Assembly: GCA_035290885.1 (NCBI GenBank) | Contig: DATDTL010000006.1 | Location: 1 to 10,930 of the forward strand | DNA from: JACQID01 sp035290885 | GTDB lineage: Archaea; Aenigmatarchaeota; Aenigmatarchaeia; GW2011-AR5 | DNA: 10,930 nucleotides | Reading direction: 5' to 3' | The notes under the pieces: model-generated | Database searches by the model: none | Told to the model about the DNA's origin: nothing | Seen by the model: only the letters and a program-made list of their open reading frames with translations | Made by a program: the position numbers and the translations under genes | Part shown: positions 1 to 6,565 of the stretch, in pieces | How the letters are laid out: each line of letters starts with the position of its first letter | Position numbering within the stretch: position 1 is the first letter of the stretch

Positions 1-1
1 A

Positions 2-97
2 ACACGATCGCACAATATCGAAAACGCCTTCAACGAAGTGAAAAGAAAGTTCTGGGCGTATGACAGGATGAAAACGTACGGGGAATTGCACGCGTAA
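2..97 (+). CDS. C-terminal tail of an unidentified protein, possibly a DDE-type transposase (partial)
   Basis: An open frame enters from the left edge and ends at TAA 95-97, giving 31 residues rich in charged and aromatic residues. The tail contains HNIENAFNEVKRKF. This resembles the N-x-x-E followed by a basic helix that surrounds the last catalytic Glu of some DDE transposases, but that is only a resemblance and the fragment is too short for a family call. The other two + frames are less protein-like here. The gene runs convergently toward the HerA-like gene, and GC-rich hairpins lie in between. It could equally be the end of an ordinary housekeeping protein. Confidence 0.4.
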   Translation, partial: TRSHNIENAFNEVKRKFWAYDRMKTYGELHA

Positions 98-106
98 AAA
101 CCCAGA

Positions 107-204
107 TAGCTTGAGCTACCTAATATTTGTGCAACAGAGTATCTTCAATGTATTAGAACGACGGGGTTCCACCCCGTACCCCACCACCGGTCCGAGACCG
201 GTGG
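107..204. repeat. Cluster of short inverted repeats (hairpins) between convergent genes
   Basis: The 124-nt gap 98-221 holds three potential hairpins. TAGC/GCTA is at 107-110/115-118. ACGGGGT/ACCCCGT is at 161-167/171-177 with a 3-nt loop. CCACCGGT/ACCGGTGG is at 184-191/197-204 with a 5-nt loop. The last two are perfect and GC-rich. The final stem is followed by GAATTCAC, which loosely recalls the hairpin-plus-TTCA ends of IS200/IS605-type elements. They may instead be a bidirectional end signal for the two convergent genes. No T-tract follows on the + strand. I found no tRNA-like fold here. Confidence 0.55.
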
Positions 205-221
205 AATTCACGCTTTAAAAC

Positions 222-1460
222 TTATCTTCCCGGCAGTGCAGTCGCTGACGAGCCTGCATGCCAGCTCTGCCTCGGCTTCATCCTTATCTTGTATATGCGT
301 TCTGAGTTGTCGTCAAGGATTATCGCAACGCCCTTGAGCTTCGGCAACTCGTTTATGTATTTAGCTATGTCAAAGAGCATGTAGGTCTGCATTATTGCCT
401 TGAGCGAATTGACGTCTTCTTCTGCAGTAAGCCTGTGCGAAATGATGATGTCGCACTGCGACAGCACGTCGGGATGCAGCTTCATGGGGCGCTGCGTCGC
501 GAAGACCATGGAAATGCCGGGCTGCCTTCCTTCCTTTACTATCTTGCTCAGCATCTCTGAGGAGGGCGTTGTCTCGTCAGACGACACGAAATTGTGCGCC
601 TCGTCTACAAGTATCCAAGGCATCGGCACCCGCGCCTCGCCGAGGAACTCCATCTCGGTTAGTTCTTCCTTTCGCCTCGAAGCAGTTCGCTCTGAAAATA
701 TTTTTCTGCCGATGACCGCGAGCATGAGAGCCCTGACATTCTGCGGCGTGAGGCTGAAGTCCATCACCGAAAGCTTGCCCGCAACCAGAAGGGGCGGCAT
801 TTTGGAAGGCCCGAATATGCCCCAGCCTGCGGCATTTCTTAGCATTCCTTTCAGCGTTTTTTTCTCGTTCTCAAAGCCTTCCTCGGCATCAACTTGCGCT
901 ATGATGTCCGCTATTGCATATCCGCGGCTCATCCTGCCGAGCGCAAGCTGCAGCAACGTGCCGAGCGGCTCCGTTGCTTCAAGCTCGAAAACGCTCAGCC
1001 AGTCCTCTTCAGTGAGTTCGGACGGCGAGAAGGAGAAAGAGCCATCGTAATCCACGCCTGCGGCGGCAAAGGCTTTTGTCTGGCCTTCCGGCACGTACAC
1101 CTCGGCATGAAAGCCCTTTGGAGACTGATTCCATTCCCGCAGAAGCATTATGTCTTTTTCATTCGGCGTCTTCATTGTCCAGAATATTCCCTGCGTGTCA
1201 ATAATTATTGTGCACAATTTATTCCGTATGTCTTCGGGTAATAACTGCAAGCCCTCTGCTATGGTGCCGAGCGAATGGCTCTTGCCTTCGCCGCGCTTGC
1301 CGCATATCGTCATCACATGCGGCCGCGCAACGTCAAGGAACACGTCGGTTGTCAGGTGCGCGTCTTCCCCTTCCCCGACAAGGCTTTTTCCTATGAGGAC
1401 AACGCCCCGGCTGCCGTAAATTTCCCTGTCTTTCTGGTCCCTTCCTACGATTGTTTCCAT
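222..1460 (-). CDS. HerA-like DUF87-type P-loop ATPase
   Basis: This is a predicted hexameric DNA-translocase-type ATPase of the archaeal HerA/FtsK superfamily (COG0433-like), cytoplasmic, 412 aa. The N-terminal HAS-barrel-like stretch (VGRD...YG...IGKSLVGEGEDAHLT, about residues 5-39) leads into a Walker A GKRGEGKS at 54-61. Walker B WILVDEAH is at 282-289 and a sensor-like FATQRP at 320-325. The start at 1460 is chosen because a TATA-like AATAAATA lies 25 nt upstream. Met codons at 1472 and 1484 are possible alternatives, whereas the open frame up to 1703 would run into the next gene. It is somewhat shorter than classical HerA (about 500 aa). No NurA nuclease or Mre11/Rad50 genes are adjacent, so a role in end resection is not supported by context. 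The exact substrate is unknown. Confidence 0.88.
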   Translation of the reverse strand: METIVGRDQKDREIYGSRGVVLIGKSLVGEGEDAHLTTDVFLDVARPHVMTICGKRGEGKSHSLGTIAEGLQLLPEDIRNKLCTIIIDTQGIFWTMKTPNEKDIMLLREWNQSPKGFHAEVYVPEGQTKAFAAAGVDYDGSFSFSPSELTEEDWLSVFELEATEPLGTLLQLALGRMSRGYAIADIIAQVDAEEGFENEKKTLKGMLRNAAGWGIFGPSKMPPLLVAGKLSVMDFSLTPQNVRALMLAVIGRKIFSERTASRRKEELTEMEFLGEARVPMPWILVDEAHNFVSSDETTPSSEMLSKIVKEGRQPGISMVFATQRPMKLHPDVLSQCDIIISHRLTAEEDVNSLKAIMQTYMLFDIAKYINELPKLKGVAIILDDNSERIYKIRMKPRQSWHAGSSATALPGR

Positions 1461-1485
1461 GGATAATATCATCTGGGATTTCATG

Positions 1486-1493
1486 TATTTATT
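1486..1493 (-). promoter_or_regulatory. TATA box of the HerA-like gene
   Basis: AATAAATA on the minus strand lies 25 nt before the ATG at 1460. This fits a leaderless or near-leaderless archaeal transcript and favours that start over the two upstream Met codons. Confidence 0.55.
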
Positions 1494-1508
1494 CTTCAGC
1501 AGGAGAGA

Positions 1509-1561
1509 TGCCGTTAACTTTCTCGTTATCAACGGCACTTCGCCCAAAAAAATCAACGGCA
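1509..1561. repeat. Ten-bp direct repeat with an inverted partial copy upstream of the HerA-like gene
   Basis: ATCAACGGCA occurs at 1528-1537 and again at 1552-1561. An inverted copy of its core, TGCCGTT, is at 1509-1515. Read on the minus strand, the inverted pair could form a 7-bp hairpin. The cluster lies between the protease stop codon and the TATA box of the HerA-like gene, so it could be an operator or part of the transcript end. Confidence 0.5.
1546..1552 (-). terminator. T7 tract, probable terminator of the SRP RNA/protease transcript
   Basis: Seven consecutive T on the minus strand begin 9 nt after the protease stop codon (1562-1564). Oligo-T runs are the usual archaeal intrinsic termination signal. 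Confidence 0.5.
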
Positions 1562-2155
1562 TTATCCGGAGACCTGCGCAACCGTCAGGCCAAGCATGAT
1601 GATGCACGCAATCCAGAGCCGGAAGTCCCACACGAACACCTTGCTGCCGTCCAGCGGCGGCAGGGGCAGCATATTGAAGAACGCAAGCCAGACGTTTATC
1701 CATATCGCCAAAGGCGCCACTTCGCCCAGCGGAAAAATCCTGTCAGCCGCAAAGAATGCAAGCGCCAGCGCTATGTTGGTCATAGGCCCTGCAACGGATA
1801 TGATTCCGTTGGCTCTTCTTGTGAGGGACGAAGTCCTGCCCCAAATATCTGCCTTTTGATGTATGTATACCGCGCCAGGCGCGGCAAAGACCGCCCCAAA
1901 AAGCGACGAGACCAGCGCTATCGTGATTCCGGTTTTCCACATCCGGAATTCCGCGTGCGCTCCGTGCATTCTTGCCACGACCCTGTGAGAAAGCTCGTGA
2001 AGTATGAATCCGAGGGACACAGAAGCCAAAGACAAGGCTACTGCCTCGGCAGTAAGGGATCGTATGCCCGCTATCCCGCCTGCCGAGGCAAGGCTGAATG
2101 CCAGAGCAAGCGCTCCGGCGGAAACGACTATGTCTTTCAATTCCTTCTGTTCCAT
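1562..2155 (-). CDS. Site-2-protease-like intramembrane zinc metalloprotease (M50 family)
   Basis: A 197-aa multi-pass membrane protein predicted to cut substrates within the membrane. The zinc-ligand motif HELSH is at residues 53-57 inside a hydrophobic segment. A GPMTN motif typical of the family is at 123-127, and the second metal-site motif NMLPLPPLDG is at 161-170 with Asp169 as presumed third ligand. There are about five to six hydrophobic segments and no PDZ or CBS domain, so it is a minimal form. I place the start at 2155 because the frame further upstream, open to 2359, is the antisense-free body of the SRP RNA and is not protein-like. There is no A/T-rich TATA box at the usual distance, so expression probably depends on read-through from the SRP RNA promoter. 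A GGTGG lies just before the ATG. The physiological substrate is unknown. Confidence 0.88.
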   Translation of the reverse strand: MEQKELKDIVVSAGALALAFSLASAGGIAGIRSLTAEAVALSLASVSLGFILHELSHRVVARMHGAHAEFRMWKTGITIALVSSLFGAVFAAPGAVYIHQKADIWGRTSSLTRRANGIISVAGPMTNIALALAFFAADRIFPLGEVAPLAIWINVWLAFFNMLPLPPLDGSKVFVWDFRLWIACIIMLGLTVAQVSG

Positions 2156-2173
2156 GGCCACCACAAAGCATGA

Positions 2174-2440
2174 TGGAGGCGCGCCTTCGGTGGCTGCATA
2201 CTGCACGCACGGCTTTTCCCTGCCCCTGCTCCGTCCAGCTGGCCCCTGAGCATCCCTATCATGGTTTACGGCTGCTCCCTTCCGGGCCTGACCGGTTTTG
2301 CCATGCAGAAATCCCAAAGGACTAGACATCCCCGCTCGGGCAGGGGGCCTTGCATGCAATACGCAACGCCTTCCGGCTTCGGTCCCGGCTGAAGCGGTTT
2401 GCCGGCTACAGGCGCCCGCTAAACGCCCGACCTAGCCTCC
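2174..2440 (-). ncRNA. Signal recognition particle RNA (archaeal 7S RNA)
   Basis: The RNA scaffold of the signal recognition particle, which with SRP54 targets nascent membrane and secreted proteins. On the minus strand the SRP54-binding core of helix 8 reads GUCAGGCCCGGAAGGGAGC, with the GGAA tetraloop at 2283-2280 and the AGCAGC side following. The 5' domain begins GGAGGCUAGGUCGGGCG and continues with the GCCUGUAGCCGG...ACCGAAGCC pattern of archaeal SRP RNAs. The termini pair as helix 1: GGAGGC (2440-2435) with GCCUCC (2180-2175). Long-range helix 5 is supported by 2364-2352 pairing with 2208-2196 (13 bp with G-U pairs) and CCCUGCCC (2345-2338) with GGGCAGGG (2225-2218). The 5' end is set by helix 1 and by a TATA box exactly 22 nt upstream. 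The length of about 267 nt is slightly short for archaea. The ends are uncertain by a few nucleotides. Confidence 0.93.
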
Positions 2441-2462
2441 AAATCTAATTTCCCTGCAACGT

Positions 2463-2470
2463 ACTTAAAT
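2463..2470 (-). promoter_or_regulatory. TATA box of the SRP RNA gene
   Basis: ATTTAAGT on the minus strand ends 22 nt before the predicted RNA 5' end at 2440. GAGCC directly precedes it and may be part of a BRE. The same GAGCCATT string occurs at 2538-2545 on the opposite strand, in front of sepF. Confidence 0.6.
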
Positions 2471-2550
2471 GGCTCCTTGAAAACCGCTGTATAACGTACA
2501 TTCACGCCATGCCCAAAAAAACTGGCTGTATTTTGAAGAGCCATTATAAC

Positions 2551-2558
2551 AATTTAAG
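2551..2558 (+). promoter_or_regulatory. TATA box of the sepF/zinc-ribbon operon
   Basis: AATTTAAG ends 21 nt before the sepF ATG, matching the TTTAAG-type boxes of other genes here. CATTATAA at 2542-2549 is an alternative box, 30 nt from the ATG. Confidence 0.5.
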
Positions 2559-2579
2559 CGTTAGGATGCTATAACTAAG

Positions 2580-2957
2580 ATGAAATTCCCCGGATTTGGC
2601 AAGGAAGAAGAGGAAAATCCCGCTCCTGCAGACGAGCAGTATGCGGAACTGCCTGAAGAGTCCGGCGCCACCAGGATGAAGGTGATGGTGGAGAAGCTTG
2701 ACGGGCTTGGCAGCGTTGACAAGATAATGCGCAAGGTCCGGGAAGGCAACATAGTCATCGCATCCATAAAGGACTTGAAAGAAGCCAACACCGAAGAGCT
2801 TAAGCACTGCATATCCCGCATGAAAACCGCCTGCATGAACATAAACGGCGACATCGCCGGTGCGGGCGAGGAGTGGATAATCATAACGCCGCCAGCCGCA
2901 GGCATCTACAGGGAACCTGCAGCCGAGTCTTCTGAAGAAAAAAGTGAGGCTCAATGA
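2580..2957 (+). CDS. sepF: SepF-like cell-division protein (DUF552 family)
   Basis: A probable archaeal SepF, the membrane anchor that tethers FtsZ filaments at the division site. The 125-aa protein starts with MKFPGFGK, a short hydrophobic/basic stretch suited to membrane targeting. An acidic, proline-containing linker follows (about 9-30), then the compact SepF domain at about 33-110, and a charged Glu/Ser tail. Recognisable domain features are a conserved hydrophobic strand (NIVIASIKDL, 57-66), a helix with ELKHCISRM (73-81), and GDIAGAGEEWIIITPP (90-105), the family's characteristic closing strands. Its stop overlaps the start of the next gene by ATGA, so the two are translationally coupled. 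ftsZ is not in this window. The call rests on motif and size resemblance without a search. Confidence 0.8.
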   Translation: MKFPGFGKEEEENPAPADEQYAELPEESGATRMKVMVEKLDGLGSVDKIMRKVREGNIVIASIKDLKEANTEELKHCISRMKTACMNINGDIAGAGEEWIIITPPAAGIYREPAAESSEEKSEAQ

Positions 2958-3199
2958 CCTTCTGGTTCTGCGGCTCCTGCCACAAGACATGGCATTCTTA
3001 CATAATCAGCCCCGATTCCGTCAAGAAGCTGCGCTGCTTCAACTGCCTTGCGCCCGGCGCGATAAAACTCAAGGACGAAAGCCTGAAGATTATGGACGGC
3101 AAAATGACCTATGACGATTACCTCTGGTTCAGGAAGAACAACGGCCGCATCATGAAGAGGAACGGATTCGGAAGGAAGAAGGCCTCATCGGTCGTATAA
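2954..3199 (+). CDS. Small zinc-ribbon protein coupled to sepF
   Basis: An 81-aa protein with two CxxC pairs (Cys6/Cys9 and Cys28/Cys31), which would bind one zinc ion in a ribbon or knuckle covering the N-terminal half. The C-terminal half is basic, with a YDDYLWFRKNNGR segment (53-65) and a lysine/arginine-rich tail, so contact with nucleic acid or an acidic partner is possible. The start overlaps the sepF stop by four bases (ATGA), which implies coupled translation and a functional link to SepF. I do not recognise the family. Its job could lie in division or, because small zinc ribbons are common in archaeal transcription and translation, be unrelated. Confidence 0.75.
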   Translation: MTFWFCGSCHKTWHSYIISPDSVKKLRCFNCLAPGAIKLKDESLKIMDGKMTYDDYLWFRKNNGRIMKRNGFGRKKASSVV

Positions 3200-3229
3200 T
3201 TATTTCTGGCGTCGTCGGACAGGAACCCT

Positions 3230-4498
3230 TCATTCCCCTGCCTTCTCTATCAGGAAGAAGTCCATGTCTTCCAGGTATTTTTTGAGTTCCGCTGTAAACC
3301 GCGCCGCCTCGCCGCCGTCAAGTATGCGATGGTCAAAGGAAAGCGAAAGCGGCAGTATCTTGCGTATCTCTATCTTGCCGTTGCGCACGACGGGCTTCTC
3401 CCGTATCGCGCCGGTTGCAAGTATCGCCGACTCGGGCGGGTTGATTATCGGCGTTGCGAAAATCCCGCCTACCGAGCCCACGTTGGTCATCGTGAACGTG
3501 CCGCCCTTCGTTTCCGAGATGTCAAATTTCCTGCTCCGTATCTTTTCCGACAGCTCCTCTATCTCCTTTGCCGTCTGCAGTATGCTCTTTGTTTCAGCCC
3601 TTTTTATGTTAGGGACGATGAGCCCGTCGCCCGTGTCCACCGCGAACCCTATGCTGTAATATTTCTTTAGTATTATCTCGTCTTCCTCCATAGTCGCGTT
3701 CAGGTAGGGATGGTTCTTCAGCGCCTCAACGACGGCTTTGATGATGAACGGCAAATATGTAAGCTTTACGCCCTGCTTTGCGGCATTGTCTTTCTCTTTC
3801 TCGCGGTGTTCCACAAGGTCTGTCACATCCGCTTCCTCAAAATGCGTGACGTGCACTGCCGACGAATGCGACTTCACCATATTGGCGGCTATTGCCTTGC
3901 GTATGCCTTTCAGCGCAACTCTGTCCACGTAGCCGTAGAAGTCGTACTTCTTCGTTATCTTTATTGTAGTGACCTTTTCCTCGCGGGAAGGCTCTTCCGA
4001 TCCTGCAGACCTTACGTCCTCCTCGGTAATCCTTCCTTCTTTCCCTGTGCCCGTCAAATCCTCCAAGTTGACGCCGAGTTCCTTTGCAACCCGCCTTACC
4101 GCAGGAATCGCAAGCTTTCCCTCTTGGGCTGCAGAAGGCTTGGAAACATGCATGAGCGGCTCTTTGGTTTCCTCTTCGGCTTCTTCCAACTGCCCTACAA
4201 CGGAAACGGATTTTTTCTGCTGCGCCATCACCGGCGCTCCACCGACTGCCGCTTTCTCGCCCCTCTCGCCTATCGTGACAAGCGTCTCGCCCACTTGCAC
4301 GGTGTCCCCGGGCCGATGATGCAATTTCAATATCACGCCATCGCGCGGCGCCGGCATTTCAACAATGGCTTTGTCCGTTTCTATATCAGCTATGGCATCA
4401 TGTTCTTTGACTATGTCGCCTTCCTCAACGCGCCACTTGACAAGAACGCCCTCGGCTATGCCCTCGCCGACGTCCGGGAACTTGAATTCCGTTGCCAT
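3230..4498 (-). CDS. 2-oxoacid dehydrogenase complex E2 component (dihydrolipoamide acyltransferase)
   Basis: The core acyltransferase of a pyruvate or branched-chain 2-oxoacid dehydrogenase complex. It moves the acyl group from the lipoyl arm to CoA. The 422-aa protein has one N-terminal lipoyl domain (about 1-78) with the lipoylation site Lys43 in ETDKAIVEMP. A Glu/Lys-rich linker follows, then a peripheral-subunit-binding domain at about 128-163 (IPAVRRVAKELGV...GKEGRITEEDV) that would dock E1 and E3. The catalytic domain spans about 180-420, with the active-site motif DHRILDG at 389-395 (His390) and the GGTFTMTNVGSVGG motif near 332-345. The start is one base after the E1-beta stop, so it is the last gene of a three-gene operon. 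Substrate choice (pyruvate versus branched-chain acids) cannot be settled from sequence alone. Confidence 0.95.
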   Translation of the reverse strand: MATEFKFPDVGEGIAEGVLVKWRVEEGDIVKEHDAIADIETDKAIVEMPAPRDGVILKLHHRPGDTVQVGETLVTIGERGEKAAVGGAPVMAQQKKSVSVVGQLEEAEEETKEPLMHVSKPSAAQEGKLAIPAVRRVAKELGVNLEDLTGTGKEGRITEEDVRSAGSEEPSREEKVTTIKITKKYDFYGYVDRVALKGIRKAIAANMVKSHSSAVHVTHFEEADVTDLVEHREKEKDNAAKQGVKLTYLPFIIKAVVEALKNHPYLNATMEEDEIILKKYYSIGFAVDTGDGLIVPNIKRAETKSILQTAKEIEELSEKIRSRKFDISETKGGTFTMTNVGSVGGIFATPIINPPESAILATGAIREKPVVRNGKIEIRKILPLSLSFDHRILDGGEAARFTAELKKYLEDMDFFLIEKAGE

Positions 4499-4499
4499 A

Positions 4500-5462
4500 T
4501 CAAAACTCCATGCACTCGTTTACCGCCCTGTTTATCCTTTCCACGTTGGGCAGATAGTAATCCTCCATTTGCGGAAGCGGCATGATGATGTCAAAGCCCG
4601 TGACGCGCTTCACCGGCGCCTTCAGGCTCAGCAGCAGCTTCTCGCTTATCAGCGCCGAAATCTCCGCGCCCATTCCCAGCGTGCGCGCCGCCTCATGAAC
4701 TATCACTGCACGGCCTGTTTTCCTGACGCTTTTTTCCACGGTGTCAAAGTCCAGCGGGCTCAGCGTCCGCAGGTCTACTATTTCCACGCTATGCTTTGAA
4801 GCTTCCGCCGCCTTGACGCATTCCCTGGCCATTGAGCCATATGCTATGAGCGTGATGTCTGCGCCTTCGCGCACGATTTTCGCTTCGCCGATAGGAACCG
4901 TATAATCTTCTTCCGGCACTTCTTCCTTCACTGCACGGTATATGCGCTTCGGCTCCATGAATATCACGGGATCCGGGCTGCGTATCGCCGATGCCAGAAG
5001 CCCTTTCGCATCGTACGGCCCTGAAGGTATCACGACCATCAGCCCGGGCGTATGAACGAAAAACGTCTCCGGCGAATCGGAGTGGTGCTCCAGCGCCTTT
5101 ATCCCTCCGCCGTACGGAAAGCGCAGCACCATAGGCACCGTATACCTTCCGCGCGTCCTGTTTCTGAGCCGCGCCATGTGATTCACTATCTGGTCCATTG
5201 CCGGGTGCACGAACCCGTCAAACTGCACTTCTGCAACAGGCCGGAGCCCATAGACTGCCATGCCTATGCTCACGCCAACGATGGCAAGCTCGGCGAGCGG
5301 CGTGTCAATCACGCGCCCGGGAAACTTCTCAAGAAGCCCTTCAGTGACGCGAAACACGCCGCCGTCCCTGCCCACGTCCTCGCCGATCACAACGACGTTC
5401 TTGTCCCTCTTCATCTCCTGCATAAGTGCCATGTTCAGGGCCGTAACCATGTTGACTTTCAT
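4500..5462 (-). CDS. 2-oxoacid dehydrogenase E1 component, beta subunit
   Basis: Forms the thiamine-diphosphate-dependent E1 heterotetramer with the alpha subunit encoded just upstream. It decarboxylates the 2-oxoacid and reductively acylates the lipoyl group of E2. The 320-aa length is typical. Motifs seen are GEDVGRDGGVFRVTEGL (27-43), DTPLAE (53-58, whose Glu58 corresponds to the residue that activates the thiamine ring), FDGFVHPAMDQI (81-92), and the HHSDSPE loop (126-132), where most homologues read HSQSPE. A C-terminal transketolase-type domain starts near 185 (IGEAKIVREGADITLIAYGS). The ATG overlaps the E1-alpha stop as ATGA, giving translational coupling. The D-for-Q change in the histidine loop is mild and does not remove the His. 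Confidence 0.95.
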   Translation of the reverse strand: MKVNMVTALNMALMQEMKRDKNVVVIGEDVGRDGGVFRVTEGLLEKFPGRVIDTPLAELAIVGVSIGMAVYGLRPVAEVQFDGFVHPAMDQIVNHMARLRNRTRGRYTVPMVLRFPYGGGIKALEHHSDSPETFFVHTPGLMVVIPSGPYDAKGLLASAIRSPDPVIFMEPKRIYRAVKEEVPEEDYTVPIGEAKIVREGADITLIAYGSMARECVKAAEASKHSVEIVDLRTLSPLDFDTVEKSVRKTGRAVIVHEAARTLGMGAEISALISEKLLLSLKAPVKRVTGFDIIMPLPQMEDYYLPNVERINRAVNECMEF

Positions 5463-6535
5463 TTCTTTTCACCGAACGATTTCATGTACTCCATCTGCTC
5501 CTTCAACTTCTGCGGCATCTCCCCGTACATGTAAGAGAATATATCTTCCGGCTTCTGCTTGGGCTCTGCTTCCGCGTCGGCAACGGACTTGTCCACGGCT
5601 TTGCGCGCCTCTTCTTTGGCATTCTTTATCTCAGCTTCGTTCATGATCCTGTTCGCAATCATGTATTTCTCGAGCCGCATGATCGGATCCTTCTTCTCCC
5701 ACTCCTTAACTTCGGCCTCGCTGCGGTATTTGGTGGCATCGTCTGCTGTAGTGTGGTCTGCAAGGCGGTAAGTGATGCACTCTATCAGTGTCGGGCCCTT
5801 GCCGTCTTTGGCTCTTTTTACGGCTTCCATCGCCACTTTGTAAACCGCGAACACGTCATTGCCGTCAACTTGGACGCCGGGAAACCCGCAGGCAATCGCT
5901 TTCTGCGCTATCGTCTCCGCGGCAGTCTGCCCGCTTCTTGGCACTGAAATCGCATACTGGTTGTTCTCGCACACGAATGCCACGGGCGCCTTGAACACGC
6001 CTGCGAAGTTCATCGCCTCATAGAAATCGCCCTTTGACGAAGCACCGTCGCCGAGGAACACCATTACTGCAATCTTGTCGCCGCGCATCTTCGCTGCCAT
6101 CGCAGCGCCCACCGCATGCGGGTTCTGCGTTGACACTGGGATAGCAAACGGAAATATGTTGACGCCTTTGGGCATATTCATGCCCCGCTCATCGCCCTTG
6201 AAATACTGTATTATCAGCTTGGCCGGCATGCCTTTGAGAAGCATTGCCGCGGCATCCCTGTATATAGGAAAGAGCCAGTCGTCTTTTGATAATGCAGCCG
6301 CGGCGCCGACCTGCGAAGCTTCCTGCCCACGCAAAGGCGCATAGACGCCGCATCTGCCTTCGCGCTGAAGCTTCAGCATGGTTTCATCAAGCGTGCGGGC
6401 AAGTGCCATTACCCTGTACATGGCCTTGATTGCGTCATTATCAAGCGTTGGCATCAGTTTTTTGTCAACATTGCCTGCTTCGTCCATGGTCTGAAGATAA
6501 GGAACCTGAAAGCTTGCCGCGATTTTCTCAGTCAT
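5459..6535 (-). CDS. 2-oxoacid dehydrogenase E1 component, alpha subunit
   Basis: The thiamine-diphosphate-binding subunit of E1. The 358-aa protein shows RGQEASQVG (69-77), the QNPHAVGAA segment (138-146), and the diphosphate/Mg-binding motif running from GDG (162-164) to ENN (190-192). The conserved loop TYRLADHTTADD (255-266) contains His261. It ends with a charged helix. The start at 6535 is supported by a TTTAAG-type TATA box 22 nt upstream. It is the first gene of the E1-alpha/E1-beta/E2 operon and is typical of the complexes found in Thermoplasma-like and other aerobic archaea. Those studied favour branched-chain oxoacids as well as pyruvate, so the exact substrate is open. No E3 gene follows. 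Confidence 0.95.
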   Translation of the reverse strand: MTEKIAASFQVPYLQTMDEAGNVDKKLMPTLDNDAIKAMYRVMALARTLDETMLKLQREGRCGVYAPLRGQEASQVGAAAALSKDDWLFPIYRDAAAMLLKGMPAKLIIQYFKGDERGMNMPKGVNIFPFAIPVSTQNPHAVGAAMAAKMRGDKIAVMVFLGDGASSKGDFYEAMNFAGVFKAPVAFVCENNQYAISVPRSGQTAAETIAQKAIACGFPGVQVDGNDVFAVYKVAMEAVKRAKDGKGPTLIECITYRLADHTTADDATKYRSEAEVKEWEKKDPIMRLEKYMIANRIMNEAEIKNAKEEARKAVDKSVADAEAEPKQKPEDIFSYMYGEMPQKLKEQMEYMKSFGEKK

Positions 6536-6557
6536 GATACTATTTCCGGCCGGCCGG

Positions 6558-6565
6558 ACTTAAAG
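6558..6565 (-). promoter_or_regulatory. TATA box of the E1/E2 operon
   Basis: CTTTAAGT on the minus strand ends 22 nt before the E1-alpha ATG (6535). The box overlaps the stop codon of the upstream small gene (6560-6562). The spacer is unusually GC-rich, with a CCGGCCGGCCGG palindrome at about 6546-6557. Confidence 0.65.

Noticed and set aside
98..221. tRNA gene in the hairpin region
   Set aside because: No acceptor stem, no T-loop with correct spacing, and no D-arm on either strand.
1461..1703. N-terminal extension of the HerA-like ATPase to 493 aa
   Set aside because: It overlaps the end of the protease gene, is not like the family N-terminus, and lies upstream of a well-placed TATA box.
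1451..2173. 240-aa open frame on the plus strand
   Set aside because: Antisense to the protease gene, with Arg/Pro/Lys-rich composition typical of a shadow frame and no promoter.
2261..2345. Rho-independent-style terminator made of the GC-rich stems upstream of the protease
   Set aside because: The stems are explained by SRP RNA helices and no T-tract follows them.
2156..2359. N-terminal extension of the protease to 265 aa
   Set aside because: The sequence is the SRP RNA; the predicted peptide is low in order and lacks a membrane segment.
3710..4585. 291-aa open frame on the plus strand
   Set aside because: Fully antisense to E2 and the end of E1-beta, which have clear family motifs; no family resemblance of its own.
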